A stretch of DNA of 64,000 nt from Fusarium oxysporum f. sp. lycopersici 4287 (taxonomy: Eukaryota > Ascomycota > Sordariomycetes > Hypocreales > Nectriaceae): NCBI RefSeq assembly GCF_000149955.1, contig NC_030996.1:637467-701466 (forward strand), in the 5' to 3' direction. Both the position numbers and the translations under genes were made by a program. The notes beneath the pieces were generated by a model that searched no databases, had not been told where the DNA came from, and worked only from the letters and a program-made list of their open reading frames with translations. This document shows positions 46,144 through 57,826 of this stretch, in pieces (positions within the stretch are counted from its first letter, which is position 1; every line of letters starts with the position of its first letter).

Positions 46144-47231
46144 CTATTCATTCCTTCGTTGAATGCCCAGACATTCAAGGAATGGTCCATCATGGCAGGC
46201 TACCAGGTATGCTTGCTCTGTGGTAGACTCATTAGTATGCTTAATCTTGCACCAGGAAGGCACAGCAAAAGTATCACGCGCCTCCCACTTGAACGTCATC
46301 GTCTCTCCTGTCGGCGTCACAAGCTCAGTCCGACCCTTTCCTTCATAGCAGTGGTAGAGATATGACTGGCTTTCTTGTGACTCTACCGTGGCACCAGGGC
46401 CCAATCTCTCGGCTTGAACACCGAGGAATGTTGACAGAGGCTTTCCGCTGGAGAGCTTATAGTGATAGATGGAGTAGTCGCTCTTGTCAGAGTTGAGTTC
46501 TTTCTCAACGGGAGCCCATGGGAATCGGAACTCGCAAGGGTCACAATGCCTGATGCCGTTAGCAAAGATGAAATTAATTATGTAAGGTATGAAGATACTC
46601 ACTCGCTAGGATATCGTGGGTCAGAGTAGCCCTCAGCAAAGTGAACTGGAGCAAAGCGGAACAAAGGCAGGTTCAACATATCCAACCAGACTACTGGCTT
46701 ATCACTCTCGTTGCCATGGTCATGCCAGTGCCAGATCGGTGTGATGACAACATCGCCTCTAACGAGAGGCATCTTCTTGCCCTCGACTGCGGTGAAACCT
46801 TCGCCATCGATGATGAAGCGAGCTGCGAAGGCAAGATGTCTGTGTGCTGGCGCTGTCTCGCCAGGATTGACGATCTGAAGACCTCCATAAATAGTGTCTG
46901 TTGTGTATGGTGATTCTAGAAATGTCAGTCAGATAAGTTCAGTAGTATGACTGATGTACTCACGCATGCTGGGGTTCACTAGCATCAGAACTCGTCGCTC
47001 AGCTTTCTCCTCTGGCACCAACTTGGCCGCTGTCTTTAGATGAGGCAAGGCTTCTCTGTATGTCCACATATGTGGTTTCGCTGTGGGGTTTGGTGTCGGC
47101 GGCACCATCATGCTCATCTGTGACCAAAGGGGCTCCAAGTTCTTTGATGGTAGTTCGCTGAGATACTGCTTCATCTCTGGCGAGTCGCCATCCGAGGGGC
47201 CCGAATCCACTGTGCTAGTATAGTTTCCCAT
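46144..47231 (-). CDS. gentisate 1,2-dioxygenase (bicupin)
   Basis: Three exons, 47231-46964, 46915-46603 and 46549-46144, join in phase through introns of 48 and 53 nt to 328 residues. The first cupin carries GGLQIVNPGETAPAHRHLAF, whose His-x-His pair binds iron, and WHWHDHGNE, with the later metal His. A second, degenerate cupin follows (FLGVQAERLGPGATVE). This pattern, together with FIIDGEGFTAVEGKKM, is that of gentisate 1,2-dioxygenases. They cleave the ring of gentisate (2,5-dihydroxybenzoate) with iron(II) and oxygen to maleylpyruvate. No targeting signal is visible, so it is cytosolic. It is transcribed divergently from an FAH-family hydrolase that fits the last step of the same pathway. 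Confidence 0.85.
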
Positions 47232-47466
47232 TATTTCTGTGACTTCTGCAAAGAGTATAAAATGAGGTTGAGATTATCTTTGACCTGGTTTGTGACTCGC
47301 GAGTGTCGTGAGTCTTCTGGGGATAAATAACGATTGATATGGCTTTCGAGTGGATAACAATCGTAAAATCCCCAGATACGAGCAAAGCTGGGGAAATAGC
47401 ACCGATAGGCAACAGAATTGCTACAACAGTCACATTGTGCCGCGTCTAATCAATCATCCACAACAG

Positions 47467-47534
47467 CCGAAGTCAATATCCGTCCTCCGGGTTCACTCCG
47501 GTGGGATCCGGGCTTTGGCCTTCCGGCCGGACCG
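47467..47534. promoter_or_regulatory. CCGG-rich cluster in the divergent gentisate promoter
   Basis: Within about 70 bases CCGG occurs at 47487, 47498, 47508, 47523 and 47527, with further CCG triplets at 47467, 47480 and 47532. Zn2Cys6 regulators bind pairs of CGG triplets, and one such regulator is encoded 1.1 kb away. This spacer lies between the dioxygenase and hydrolase starts (47232-47645). Confidence 0.45.
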
Positions 47535-47645
47535 CGCTATGACTGGCCACAACAGTGGATCTCAACACCAACGCTCTCCGACAATCATCACACCTTTTAG
47601 AAACAACTATAACAGGTAGGATACAACCTTTACGATGATACGACA

Positions 47646-48692
47646 ATGAGAATAGCCAGTATCGCATCGTCATTGTATCGCAGAAATTTCACATCGTCAT
47701 TTTCTCGCACAATGTCTTCAACAACTTGGAACCGCCTCATCCGCTTTGTCGATGACAACGGAAATGAGACCTTTGGAGACCCTGTCGTTGAGAATGACAA
47801 GGACTTTTCTGAGAAGTTAGCCAAGAATGGCCTATGGGCTGTTGAGTACAAGGGTCAGAGTCCTGTGGCGCAACTCACCAAGGGTGACAAGGTGCATGTC
47901 AAGGCTGTAAAGGAGCTTCTGCGACCGGCTGATGTGCCTATTATCCGATGCATTGGCCTTAACTACATCAAGCACAGTAAGTGATGCAGTACCCATTGTA
48001 TGGGGGTATACTAACTTGAGCGATTAGTCAAGGAAGGTGGCCGAACACCGCCGCCTTATCCCTCATTGTTCATCAAGCCCTCAACCTCCATTGCTGGCTT
48101 CAATGAGGATGTTCCCATTCCTAAGATCGCCCAAGATGGCACAATAGACTACGAGGGAGAGTTGGTAGGTTTTACATGCTTTTCCATCTACACACAGATC
48201 TAATCAATATTTCAGGGCATTGTGATTGGCAAGTCTGGCAAGAACATCACCAAAGAAGACGCTCTCTCCTACGTAGCAGGCTACGTCGTCTCCAACGACG
48301 TCTCCGCTCGAGCATGGCAACGAGACCCCAAGAAGGCCGGCGGTGTTCCCCAGTGGTGCTTCAGCAAGGGTTTCGACAAGTTCGCCCCCATTGGACCTCT
48401 TCTCGTCTCTCCTGCTGTTGTTGGCAACGCTTCCAAGCTGCACTTGAGAACAACTGTCAACGGTGAGGAGAGACAAAGCGAGGGTACGAATGATCTTCTT
48501 TTCGGGGTTGAGGAAATTGTCAGCTTCATCAGCCAAGGCACAACACTTGAGGCTGGAACTGTTGTTCTCACAGGAACACCGTGTGGCGTCGCCATGGGAA
48601 TGAAGGAGCCTAAGTATCTTAATGATGGTGATGTTGTGGAGGTTAGCATCACCGAGTTGGGAAGTGTCAAGAACAAGATGGTGTTCGAGTAA
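47646..48692 (+). CDS. FAH-family hydrolase, probable fumarylpyruvate hydrolase
   Basis: Three exons, 47646-47976, 48028-48164 and 48216-48692, join in phase through introns of 51 nt each to 314 residues. The fumarylacetoacetase-family C-terminal domain is clear. IRCIGLNYIKH precedes the metal-binding region, with DYEGEL (metal-binding acidic residues) just before the last exon. SNDVSARAWQ and GTVVLTGTPCGVAMG are family signatures. The first 22 residues (Arg/Ser-rich, RIASIASSLYRRNFTSSFS) look like a mitochondrial presequence; a second Met at residue 23 (MSSTTWNR) would give a cytosolic form. Beside a gentisate dioxygenase, the most likely reaction is hydrolysis of fumarylpyruvate (or maleylpyruvate) to pyruvate and fumarate (or maleate). 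Oxaloacetate decarboxylase (FAHD1-type) activity is the alternative. Confidence 0.85.
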
Positions 48693-48750
48693 TAGGTAGA
48701 TTAAAACATGGTATTTGGGTAATAGACATAGAAGCAACTTTTCCATTGTG

Positions 48751-51181
48751 TTATTCGTTCAAAAGCTCCCAAACTCCCTGAATATCGTTCAGCCATGACA
48801 TATCATTTACATCCAAGTTAAAAGCCGCAAGTTCCTGAGGATTGAAGTCCGGTATCGGGGTTTGGAACTCTTCAGCAAGTTGCTGAACCAGATCAGGGAC
48901 CTCCATGTTTGTCATCGGTTGCTGAGGGAGGCCTGGGTTATTCCCTTCTCCGGGTCTGCTGTTGTTCCCCGTCTCACGTCCTGGTGAGCCACGAGGCGTC
49001 GCTTGCAAGATCTTTGATGAAAGAATATGTAAAGCCGCCACGCATCTACGGGGAGACTGGCCGAATTGCTCATGAGCCTTGAGCACTGAGATAGCTTGAC
49101 CCCAAGATCTTCCGATTTCCGCGGCCGAAAAAGCATCTGGTCGAAGTTTGGCAGCGATCAGCACTGTAGCAGCGGAGTAGATATAGTATACTCGATACCA
49201 CCATGCCGGAAGCAGACCAACAGTGCTATCTAGTGTTTGGTGCTTCACCAGAGTGTTGATCATGTTCTGAGCTGTCGTGACGCAGAACATCGCGCCCTGT
49301 TGAACGACCCGAGCTTGCAAGTTGTCGTCCATGGGCTTCTTATCTTGGGGAGATTGGGTGAGACAGAATCTGGATAGGACTGGCCTTAGCAACAGGATAC
49401 GCGCGTGGAGGAATCTGTTCGTAAGTTAGTCGCCATGGACAGCGGTGAAAGTGGAAGACGCGTACCTCATGCGAAGGATCACGGCTTGTCGACGTGCTAT
49501 CTCGTCCTTATTTAACTCCAACAACTCCCATCTTAGATGATCTGGTAGCTTTGATTGCCATCTGCTGATACAGCGATCCAATTGCACCACTCTATCGAGG
49601 TCTTCATCCTCAACGTCCAAGCCCTCAAGGTCAAAGTGGGATTCCTTCTCTTTTGGCCGATTGCCCTGTGAGCCGTCGTAGAAGGCAATCATGGTCTTGT
49701 GGATAATCTCGTAAAGTCGCACTGATCTCACGAAGAAGCTGTAATATTCCAAGCCTTGCATTCCATTCTGGGCGTTTGAAGTTTCAGCTGGCAACGGTAC
49801 ATTCTTTGCAGGATGCTGGGAGATCATGGCAGGGCGACCATGGGTCACAGACACCATGCTGGCTGAGTTAGGTTCACTGGGTGTCGAGATGCAGTCAAGG
49901 TCACTTACCGATCCATCAGAACACATCCATACCATATCCTGCGCAACAGCTCTCGCTCACCAGGATCTGAGCGATTCGCCGACGTCTCGGGCAGGTGAAG
50001 CCCTAACCCTTGAGCCATCCTGATGGCGGAGCCAATAACCATCCATGTCTGATGAGGATTATATGTACTCTGAAGATACTGGCTCGTTACTAGTAGGCAC
50101 TGCACCAGTTCAAGAGATCCAGGCTCCCAGGGACTCATAGGCAACAGCTCCTGGGCCCTCTGGAAGTAGGTCTCACTCGACTGTTCTCGCTGTTCTAACG
50201 AATGCGATTCCACAAGTTGTGTAGACAGAGCCAAGATGACGTTTAGTGTAGCGACAAAGACACGCTCATTTAAGTCCATCGTCGTCCCAGAGAATATCGC
50301 ATTATAAGCACGGGTCCATCGGTTCCTATCCAGAAACGGATACAATGGGTCAACATAGAACCAGTACAGCTCTATTAGATGATCCGCCTGCCTCCGAGGA
50401 GGTAGAACGTATGAGAAGTCTGGAGATGTAACTGAGGCAGGGCCCATAACACCAGCTGACCTAGATGTACTTGATGCATTATCACTCGAGCTAGGGGGTT
50501 TACCCAGCCTCACGTCTATAGCTTTCTTGATCTGAGCTGTAAACGACCCAGCACTGCTTTTACCGAAGAACTCCTCAGTACTGGTACCCTCATCAATGAC
50601 CGCCGTCATGGAGTCAACAGCAGAAGGACTGTTTGAACAAACTGAAGCTCCGACATTGCGTTGGCCACTGTGTGAGTCCGGCCTGGTACCGCTGCCGGGG
50701 GTAGATGTCACTGGGGAGTGATGATGTGGCGGTGGTGGCGGCAGGGACAGAGGCATAGACCTTCGCGGTTGAGGCTCGTATGTGTTCACCGCTGGTAAGA
50801 TCGGAACAGGTGTGCTTGCCATAGAAGGAGAACTACCCTGCCTCTGCACTGGCAATGCTGGTGCTGGAGGAGCAACGGGACGTCCATTCTGAGCTGCAGT
50901 GAAAGGCGCTGCTATTGGCGGGCGATGCTGTATGAAGGCAGTCGAACTAGCGCTAAAGTTGCACTTGTCCCTCAAAGCCAACTTCCTACTACAGGAGCCA
51001 CAGACTACAGCCTCTTAGCCTTTGTGCCCTCCTGGGGCTGAGCGTTTGTCTCACCTGGTCGCACACCGTCGCACTTGACCTTCTTGGCTCTGCAGTTGTC
51101 GCAAGCGACATCAATCTTGAGGCGTTTGGCCCCACTCTGGCGATTAGCAGAGGCACCGTCATCTCGTCGTGGAGGCTCCAT
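48751..51181 (-). CDS. Zn2Cys6 fungal transcription factor, likely regulator of the gentisate genes
   Basis: Four exons, 51181-51055, 51004-49909, 49858-49466 and 49414-48751, join in phase through introns of about 50 nt to 759 residues. The N-terminal Zn2Cys6 domain is split by the first intron: CDNCRAKKVKCDGVRP, then VCGSCSRKLALRDKC. A long Pro/Ser-rich linker follows. The fungal-specific transcription factor domain (PF04082) includes LIELYWFYVDPLYPFLDR, WMVIGSAIRMAQGLGLHL, RRIWYGCVLMDR and VSVTHGRPAMI. The C-terminus ends with an acidic, hydrophobic stretch (WLNDIQGVWELLNE), probably the activation domain. Its 3' end lies close to that of the FAH-type hydrolase, and the divergent promoter of the pathway is rich in CGG triplets, so local regulation is likely. 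Confidence 0.88.
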
Positions 51182-51662
51182 GTGTAGTCCAGTTCCGTAT
51201 CCGAAGGGAATGTCGTTCGTTGTTGGGTCGGGAGAGGATGGATTTTCGGAATGGACATGAATTGGTTCGGAACGGGGGATCCCCAGAATTAAGAGATAAG
51301 ATTATGAAGCTGGAGGCTGGGATCGCATACGGCTAAAATCCGGGGAGCATTAGCGGGGGTTACAGAATCTCTGCATTAGCTTCACTCGGAGCTCGTCGGT
51401 AAGTCGTGGCATACCGGATATACTGACTGAGCTGAAGTGACATTATTGACAAGAAAATTGACCGTTAGAGGTGTTTTACTGTTCTCGTGACTGAACTGCA
51501 ATATTGCCTGTATCTCCTTTTGGCTCAATAACTCCAGCCGAGGTCCGTGGATGATGGAGCTTGACCTCTCCAGACCAATCGGCGGCCCTTGTTCTAATCC
51601 ACCAACAAGCAAGGTTCCCCTCTTTCTCCGCATCCTCACTCTTGCCTTGTCTCCTCTACGCG
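51182..51662. other. promoter region of the Zn2Cys6 gene
   Basis: No gene recognised. A CGGATATACTG sequence at 51416-51426 could be a monomeric CGG site, but this is weak. Confidence 0.35.
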
Positions 51663-52197
51663 TCACTTTCGCATCTCCTCCCATTGACCCGCGTCTTTGA
51701 CTGGCTCCACCCAAGTTGGCCGATTTCTAACAAAAATCTCATTCGCTGGTTGGAACTTGAGCCTAAACCACGTTTTAGGCTTGAGCGCAATGAGCATAGG
51801 GTAGTTACTTTACTTACCCGCCATCCAGCAATGGGAGCCGGATCATGTAGAATTTTCCCTTTGCTGCTGCCGGAATAGTCCAGAGCGTGCATCCACATGT
51901 ACGGCAAAATGCTTTCTCTTTGGAACTGCCGCTCGATGTGTCGGAGAGTGAGTACTTCGTAATAGCATCTTCTGCGGTAGTGGAGACTTTGACATCTTGC
52001 GTCGTGAATTTTCCAATCTGCCAGGTATAGGTTAGCTCGTCAACAACTCATTAAGTGAGATTCTTTACCAGTTGATGAGTTCCACCAGCCCCTATACAGC
52101 AATGTTCACAGAAGCATGACAGTACTGTGACTGGTTCCGATGAAATTGTGAACTTCACGTTGCCACAGAGGCACTGCCCCGAATAAGGTGCTGGCAT
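51663..52197 (-). CDS. GFA/CENP-V domain protein
   Basis: Three exons, 52197-52069, 52017-51818 and 51762-51663, join in phase through introns of 51 and 55 nt to 142 residues. The zinc-binding signature of the glutathione-dependent formaldehyde-activating (GFA, PF04828) family is present: YSGQCLCGNVKF, then SCFCEHCCIGAG and FCRTCGCTLW. The family end NEIFVRNRPTWVEPV follows. These proteins bind two zinc ions through Cys clusters. Most fungal members have unknown substrates, and the formaldehyde-activating role of the founding enzyme does not transfer. The second cluster reads CFCEHCC, close to the usual CHCxxCR pattern but altered. Confidence 0.85.
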
Positions 52198-52797
52198 GTT
52201 TTCGGGTGATGTTGAGCTCCGTAAATAGGCTGTGTGAAGAACACCTCATCTGTCTCAGGCATACCCTTTCATCACTTCAACTCTATTATACCATCCTGGT
52301 GTCTGAAAGTGGTGTTGCCATACTCACTTACACAGGAGCCCCGGAAGAGATGGTTTCGTGACCCCTTCCGGATTCCCTCCGAGTCAGACGGCTTTGATCA
52401 AAGTCTCGGGCCCGATCCGAGGAACAGCAGACTATTGCCTAATTACGTACGCGTTGGGTTCCGGGTCTAGTGTACCGGCGTGTTGGTAACGTTCGGTCCC
52501 GGACCAATACCCAGACCCAGATCCAGCAGCAGAAAGTAGCGCCTTCGAGTTAGTAGAGGAGAGCTCTTGAAGTGATAGGTGCATGATGAACGGAGGCAGA
52601 GTCGAGACTCGCATAGAAATTTTGGAGGATTTGGCCTATTAGTCCATTTAGTGACATGAGCCTATTGGCGACCGATACTTGGATCATTCCGTGAACTCTA
52701 GGTAAGACACGCAGCAATTTTCGGCTCTCACCCCATGGAATGTGTTAGGACAAAGAAAGTGACTATCGTGATTATAATAGAATTGACCTCTCTAAAT
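52198..52797. other. spacer between the GFA gene and the GH3 3' end
   Basis: No gene recognised. Confidence 0.4.
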
Positions 52798-55410
52798 CTA
52801 TGGATCGAAAACAGCCTTTTGCACCTTCACCACAGTATCTCCAACAATATCGGCTGAAGAAACTCCCAATGAGAAGCGATACTCGCCCTCATCAATCACC
52901 CACTTCTTCAGTCCAGTATCAAAATGTGCCAAGTCTCTCTGTTTCACCAGAAGCTTAACCAACTTCGTCTCACCGGGCTCCAATCGGACCTTCTGGAAAG
53001 CCACGAGAGCCTTGATCGGCTGATCAGGAGACTGCTCAGCTGGACCAGCATAGATCTGTAATAATGCGCCACCAGCTTGCTTTCCAGTATTGGATACTTG
53101 AGCAGAGACATACCAATCGTCACCCTCGCGATACACATTGCCTAGGTCATATGTAAAAGTCGTGTAAGACAGGCCGTGACCGAATGGAAAGTTGACCTTC
53201 TCCCGAGGAAGTCGATCAAAGTGACGATATCCGACGAAAACACCCTCGGCGTAAGTAACCTTGAGCTGTCCATCTACATATTCGCCAGGGAAATTCCCGT
53301 GCGCGGGGCAGTCCTCAATGCTCTTAGGGAAGCTCACTGGTAGTCGACCTTCAGGATCGACAGCTCCTGTAAGGACATCTGCGATAGAGTAACCGCATTC
53401 TTGGCCGGGGAACCAAGCTTGCACGACAGCGGGGACTTGTTCGAGCCAGGGCATGGCGATAGCAACGCCGGTAGAGTTGACAACCACGGTGTTGGGGTTG
53501 ACCGATGCCACTGTAGACACAAGAGCGTCTTGCGTGCCCTTTCGAGGAAGATTGAACCCATCTTGATCTCGACCTTCAGTCTCCCATTGAGGATCATGTC
53601 CGGTAAATACGATCGCGTAATCTGCAGCCTTGGCAACGTCAGCAGCTTCTCCGACGAGATCTGCATCGTGGTCGGATTCAAGTGAGAAGCCGACACGAAC
53701 GCCACTGCGACCTTCAAGAATGGTCAGGCCGATCTTGGTAGGTGGATCACTGCAGATACGTAATCGATAAGTCTTGCCGCCTTCGAATTTGTGACGGAAC
53801 TCAGGCTCTGGAGCAGCGAGGAACAGAGAGCCCATGGGGTCAGTGCAGTTGGCAGTCTGCTCGTAAATAATCTCGCCATCAACATAGACCCTTGTAGGCC
53901 CCAATCCAGAGCAGGCGATGTAGTGCTCTCCTGTCTCAGCCGGCGTAAAGTCACCGACAATTTCAAGTCTCCTCCACAGTGACTCTTGTGATCCCAGAGG
54001 CGAGTATGCAGAAGTTGGCTGTCCAACAGTAGATACGGGCTCAGCTTCACCCTCCTTGAACAGCTGCCGACTGAAGCCGGGCTTCCCATCAAGACCCACG
54101 ACTTTACCGCAGAGACCATCGGGATGAATAGCAGGAAGCAGACGCTCGCGATGAGCGCCTCGCGCGTATGTGAACTCGACGTCATCGCCAAGGGCCTCGT
54201 GCAACCCTTGCCAGGGAGTGATCTTGCGGTACGCGTTGACAGCCGCACTACCTCCTCCGTGAGCCATGGCGTCTTTAGCAAATCCGATAAGAGCAATCTT
54301 CTTCTTCTGAACTTTTTCCCTGGTCAGCGGAAGGAGATCTCCCTGATTCTTCAGCAAGACGATGCCCCGCGCTCCAGCCTCGCGAATCATGCTTCGCAGT
54401 TCGGGGGTATTAGTGTCTTGACCAAGAGCGACAGAGTGTGGCTTTGCTTCACGCGCCTTGAGCTTCAACGCCCACTCAACAACAGACTTGGCGCGCTCAT
54501 TGATGGTGCTTTCTGTCAAATCTCCCCGCTCAAGTGCCTCCTTGACAGCATCTTCCTTCCTTAGACGGGGAGGACCAGGCATCTCCAGGTCCAAACCAGC
54601 ATTGAGTGCTGCAGCGACGGAATTCGTACCGCCCCAATCACTCATGACAAGGCCTTTCCAGCCCCATTCACCACGCAAGACCTCTTGCAGGAGCCACTTG
54701 TGCTCATCGCAATGAACACCATTGACATGATTATAAGCTGTCATGATCGCCCAAGGATTCGCTTCCTTCACAGCAATCTCAAACGGCCTGAGGTAAATCT
54801 CGCGCAATGCACGTTCATCAATGGTCTCATCAACAGTCGTACGAGCTGTTTCTTGCTCATTGGCCACGAAATGCTTTATCGTAGCTGATATACCAAGACT
54901 TTGAAGTCCTTGTATGACTTTTGAGGACATTTTACCGGTAAGAAATGGGTCTTCACTGTAGCTCTCAAAATTACGACCACCGAGAGGATGGCGATGCATG
55001 CAGACTGTTGGGCCGAGCATACAGTTAACTCGCTTGCCTCTCGCTTCAGCACCTAGAGCCTTGCCGAACTTCTCGGCAAGGTCTAGGTCGAATGTCGCTG
55101 CGAGATTGCATGCTGCTGGGAAACACGCCGACTTAATGTCGAGATCTGTTGCTGCTGAGCGAATTCCATTTGGACCGTCGGCGGTCTTGATTCTGTTAGT
55201 AAATAGCTGGAGGAGTCAAGAGATCGAACTCACTTTGATCGAAGGAACTCCCTTTTCTGGATAACCAACTGTTTCTGAGAAGTTCCGACCTGCTAAGAGG
55301 GAAATCTGATAAGAATTAGCTGAATCCGTCTTCAGACGGTTGATGGTGTAACGTACCTTCTCCTCCAGCGTTAGTGACTGTATGATCGCATCAATATCAG
55401 TGTTTGCCAT
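52798..55410 (-). CDS. GH3 beta-glucosidase with PA14 insert, intracellular
   Basis: Three exons, 55410-55357, 55305-55234 and 55185-52798, join in phase to 837 residues. The order is that of fungal GH3 beta-glucosidases. The TIM-barrel part has TADGPNGIR and VNCMLGPTVCMHRHPLGGRN. KHFVANEQE and the nucleophile motif GLVMSDWGGTNS (Asp near residue 230) follow. A PA14 insert lies around residues 390-550 (FTPAETGEHYIACSGLGPTRV). The C-terminal alpha/beta domain has the KGTQDALVSTV region, and a fibronectin-III-like end completes the protein (FGHGLSYTTFTY). There is no signal peptide (MANTDIDAIIQSLTLEEK), so it should act in the cytosol on imported cellobiose or similar beta-glucosides. A sugar permease gene diverges from the same promoter. 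Confidence 0.92.
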
Positions 55411-56035
55411 TTTGCCGTTGTATGCCTCGAAACTACTGGGGTAGGGACGGATGCTGATACTCGCGAGTAATAAGCAAGCCCGGATCTCTTCTCTTTGACT
55501 TGCGTGCGGGTCAACGTCGGGGAACTAGATCGCTAATTTTGTGGAGGTCCTGAGGGGGAATATCTTCAGCTTAGGACTGGTTCAATTGGCAATGAAGCAT
55601 CCACCGGACTTTAACGAGCTTCGGCAAAACGACAACGGAGACTAGAAAACTGGTCAAGGCTCGAGTCATGAGCGAGATTAAGGCCAATCAGCTGAACGCT
55701 GCTTCGGAAGACATGACTGTGGACCAATGGTAGCCTGGTCCGAAGTCTCGGAACAGCTGGGAATAGCGTCGGATCCAGACCAAACGCGTCAGGCCAAGAC
55801 CCCATCAAACAAGTTGTCAATCTCTTCAAGCGTCAAAGAACGCTCCAAGTTCCCCATGGGGTGTCAGATTACCACCGCGTGGGGTAGCATTGGATCTGCA
55901 TAATATTTTTCTGTTTTCGTTGGCTCAGATATAATTAACCTCAATGACCCTGGGGTTTTGGGTTTCTGAACATTCATCATCAGTCGCTGATTGACGTTGG
56001 GACATCTGACAAGACATCGATCATCTCCAAGAGTC
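55411..56035. promoter_or_regulatory. shared divergent promoter of the beta-glucosidase and permease, with CreA-type motifs
   Basis: The 625-bp spacer contains SYGGRG-type motifs CTGGGG at 55436 and 55950 and GTGGGG at 55879, the consensus bound by the carbon repressor CreA/Cre1. Such motifs are short and frequent, so they support but do not prove glucose repression. Confidence 0.45.
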
Positions 56036-57826
56036 ATGGGTTCCTCACCAACAGAGAAGAAAAGTGCTGCCGCGGCTGCCGGCAATGACCTTGCAGCAGT
56101 GAGTTTACTCCTGAGATGCAAATGGTGGCATTGGATGCTAACATTCTGGCCAGGTACTTCCCGATGATGCTCGACCTTGGTATCGCGTACCGCATCTCCT
56201 GAAGCTCAACCTTCTCCTTCTTATTCCTCTCGTGTCATCAGGCGCAATTGGTTATGATGGTATGTTCCGCACGCGACAACTTCATCCTCTTACTAACATG
56301 CACAGGATCGATGATGAACGGTCTCCAGACCCTCCCTCAATGGAGAGGCTACTTTGGACAGCCCGAAGGCGCCATGCTCGGTGCTCTCAACTCCGTATAC
56401 CCAGCTGGAAAGGTCATCGCCCTATTCTTCGTCACCTACGTATGCGATCGATTCGGTAGAAAGACAGCCATGATGGTCGGAGCCTTGACTTGTGTCGCTT
56501 TCGCAATCATGCAAGCTGTGTCACAGAACTTGGAGACTTTCATTGCGGCGAGAGCTATCCTCGGTTTCTTCACAAGTTTCTTGGCTCAGCCGAGTCCTAT
56601 CCTCATCACTGAGCTTGCCTATCCTACACACCGAGGAAAGCTTACCGCACTGTACAACACATCCTTCGTAAGTACCAGCTCTCATAGTCGAGGGCACCCA
56701 CTGACTTGACAGTACCTCGGAGGTATTATTGCCGCCTGGTGCACATACGGAACCTTCAAGATCGACTCAACATGGAGCTGGAGAATCCCCTCTCTTCTCC
56801 AGGGAGCCCTCCCCTTCATCCAGCTCCTCGCCGTTTACTTCCTTCCTGAATCTCCCCGATGGCTCGTCGCCCACGGTCGACGCGAAGAAGCCCGCAAGAT
56901 CCTCGCCACGTATCACGCCGGCGGCGACGCAAACGCTCCACTTGTCAACTTCGAGATGGCAGAGATTGAGGGTGCTTTAACGCACGAAGCCGATGCCATG
57001 TCACAGAACTCCTGGCTCGAACTCGTCAGAACTCCCGCCAACAGAAAGAGAACACTCATTGCCGTTATCGTGGGTTGGTTTGCTCAGTGGAACGGTATCA
57101 ACCTCGTCAGGTATGTTGTCTAACCACGGCCCCACGTTTGTGTATCTGTCTAACGTCACCTGTAGCTACTACCTTGTTCTCGTCCTCAACACAATTGGTA
57201 TCACAGCTGCTAAGGAACAGACTCTCATCAACGGTCTTTTGCAGATCTCAAACTGGGTTGCCGCGATCTTCGTTGGTGCTATGTTAGTCGACAGACTTGG
57301 ACGTCGCACTCTGTTCCTTCTTTCGACTTGTGGCATGTTCGTGTCGTACATTATCTGGACCGCTCTTAGTGCTTCGTTCGACAGTACTCGAAGCCCAACT
57401 ACCGGAAAGGCCATTGTCGGCTTTGTGTTTATCACATTCTTCTTCTACGCTATTGCTTGGGCCCCTCTCCTTCAAGCGTATACCGTTGAGATCTTCCCGT
57501 ATACCCTTCGCAGCCGCGGTGTCTCCGTCATGTACGTCAGCACATTCGTTGGTCTTGTCGTTGGGAACCAGGTCAACCCAATTGCCATGAAGAACATCGG
57601 TTGGAAATACTACATTGTCTTCTGCTGCATTCTCGCCTGTCTCATCGTTGTTATCTGGTTCCTTTTCCCCGAGACCAAGGGTCATACTCTGGAGGAAATC
57701 CAGGCCATCTTTGAGGGGACCTCTCACGGAGCTCTTCATGCTGGTAAGCTGGATGACATTGAGAATGGGCGATTGGATCAGGATGGCAAGAAGGATAGAA
57801 AGGTCGACCAGGTTGAACTTGCTTAG
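56036..57826 (+). CDS. MFS sugar transporter, cellobiose/lactose permease type
   Basis: Five exons, 56036-56098, 56154-56259, 56306-56667, 56713-57110 and 57166-57826, join in phase through introns of 45-55 nt to 529 residues with about twelve hydrophobic helices. Sugar-porter signatures are present: YDGSMMNGLQTLPQW in helix 1, DRFGRKTAMM after helix 2, PESPRWLVAHGRREEA and VDRLGRRTLF. The C-terminal ending is FLFPETKGHTLEEIQAIFEG. GYDGSMMNGLQ with QWRGYFG recalls the LAC12/LacP and cellodextrin-transporter branch rather than hexose carriers. It probably imports a disaccharide by proton symport at the plasma membrane. Its divergent partner is an intracellular beta-glucosidase that would split the imported sugar. 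Confidence 0.9.

Noticed and set aside
57284..57739. 151-codon minus-strand frame
   Set aside because: Antisense to the last permease exon; charged and without features of its own.
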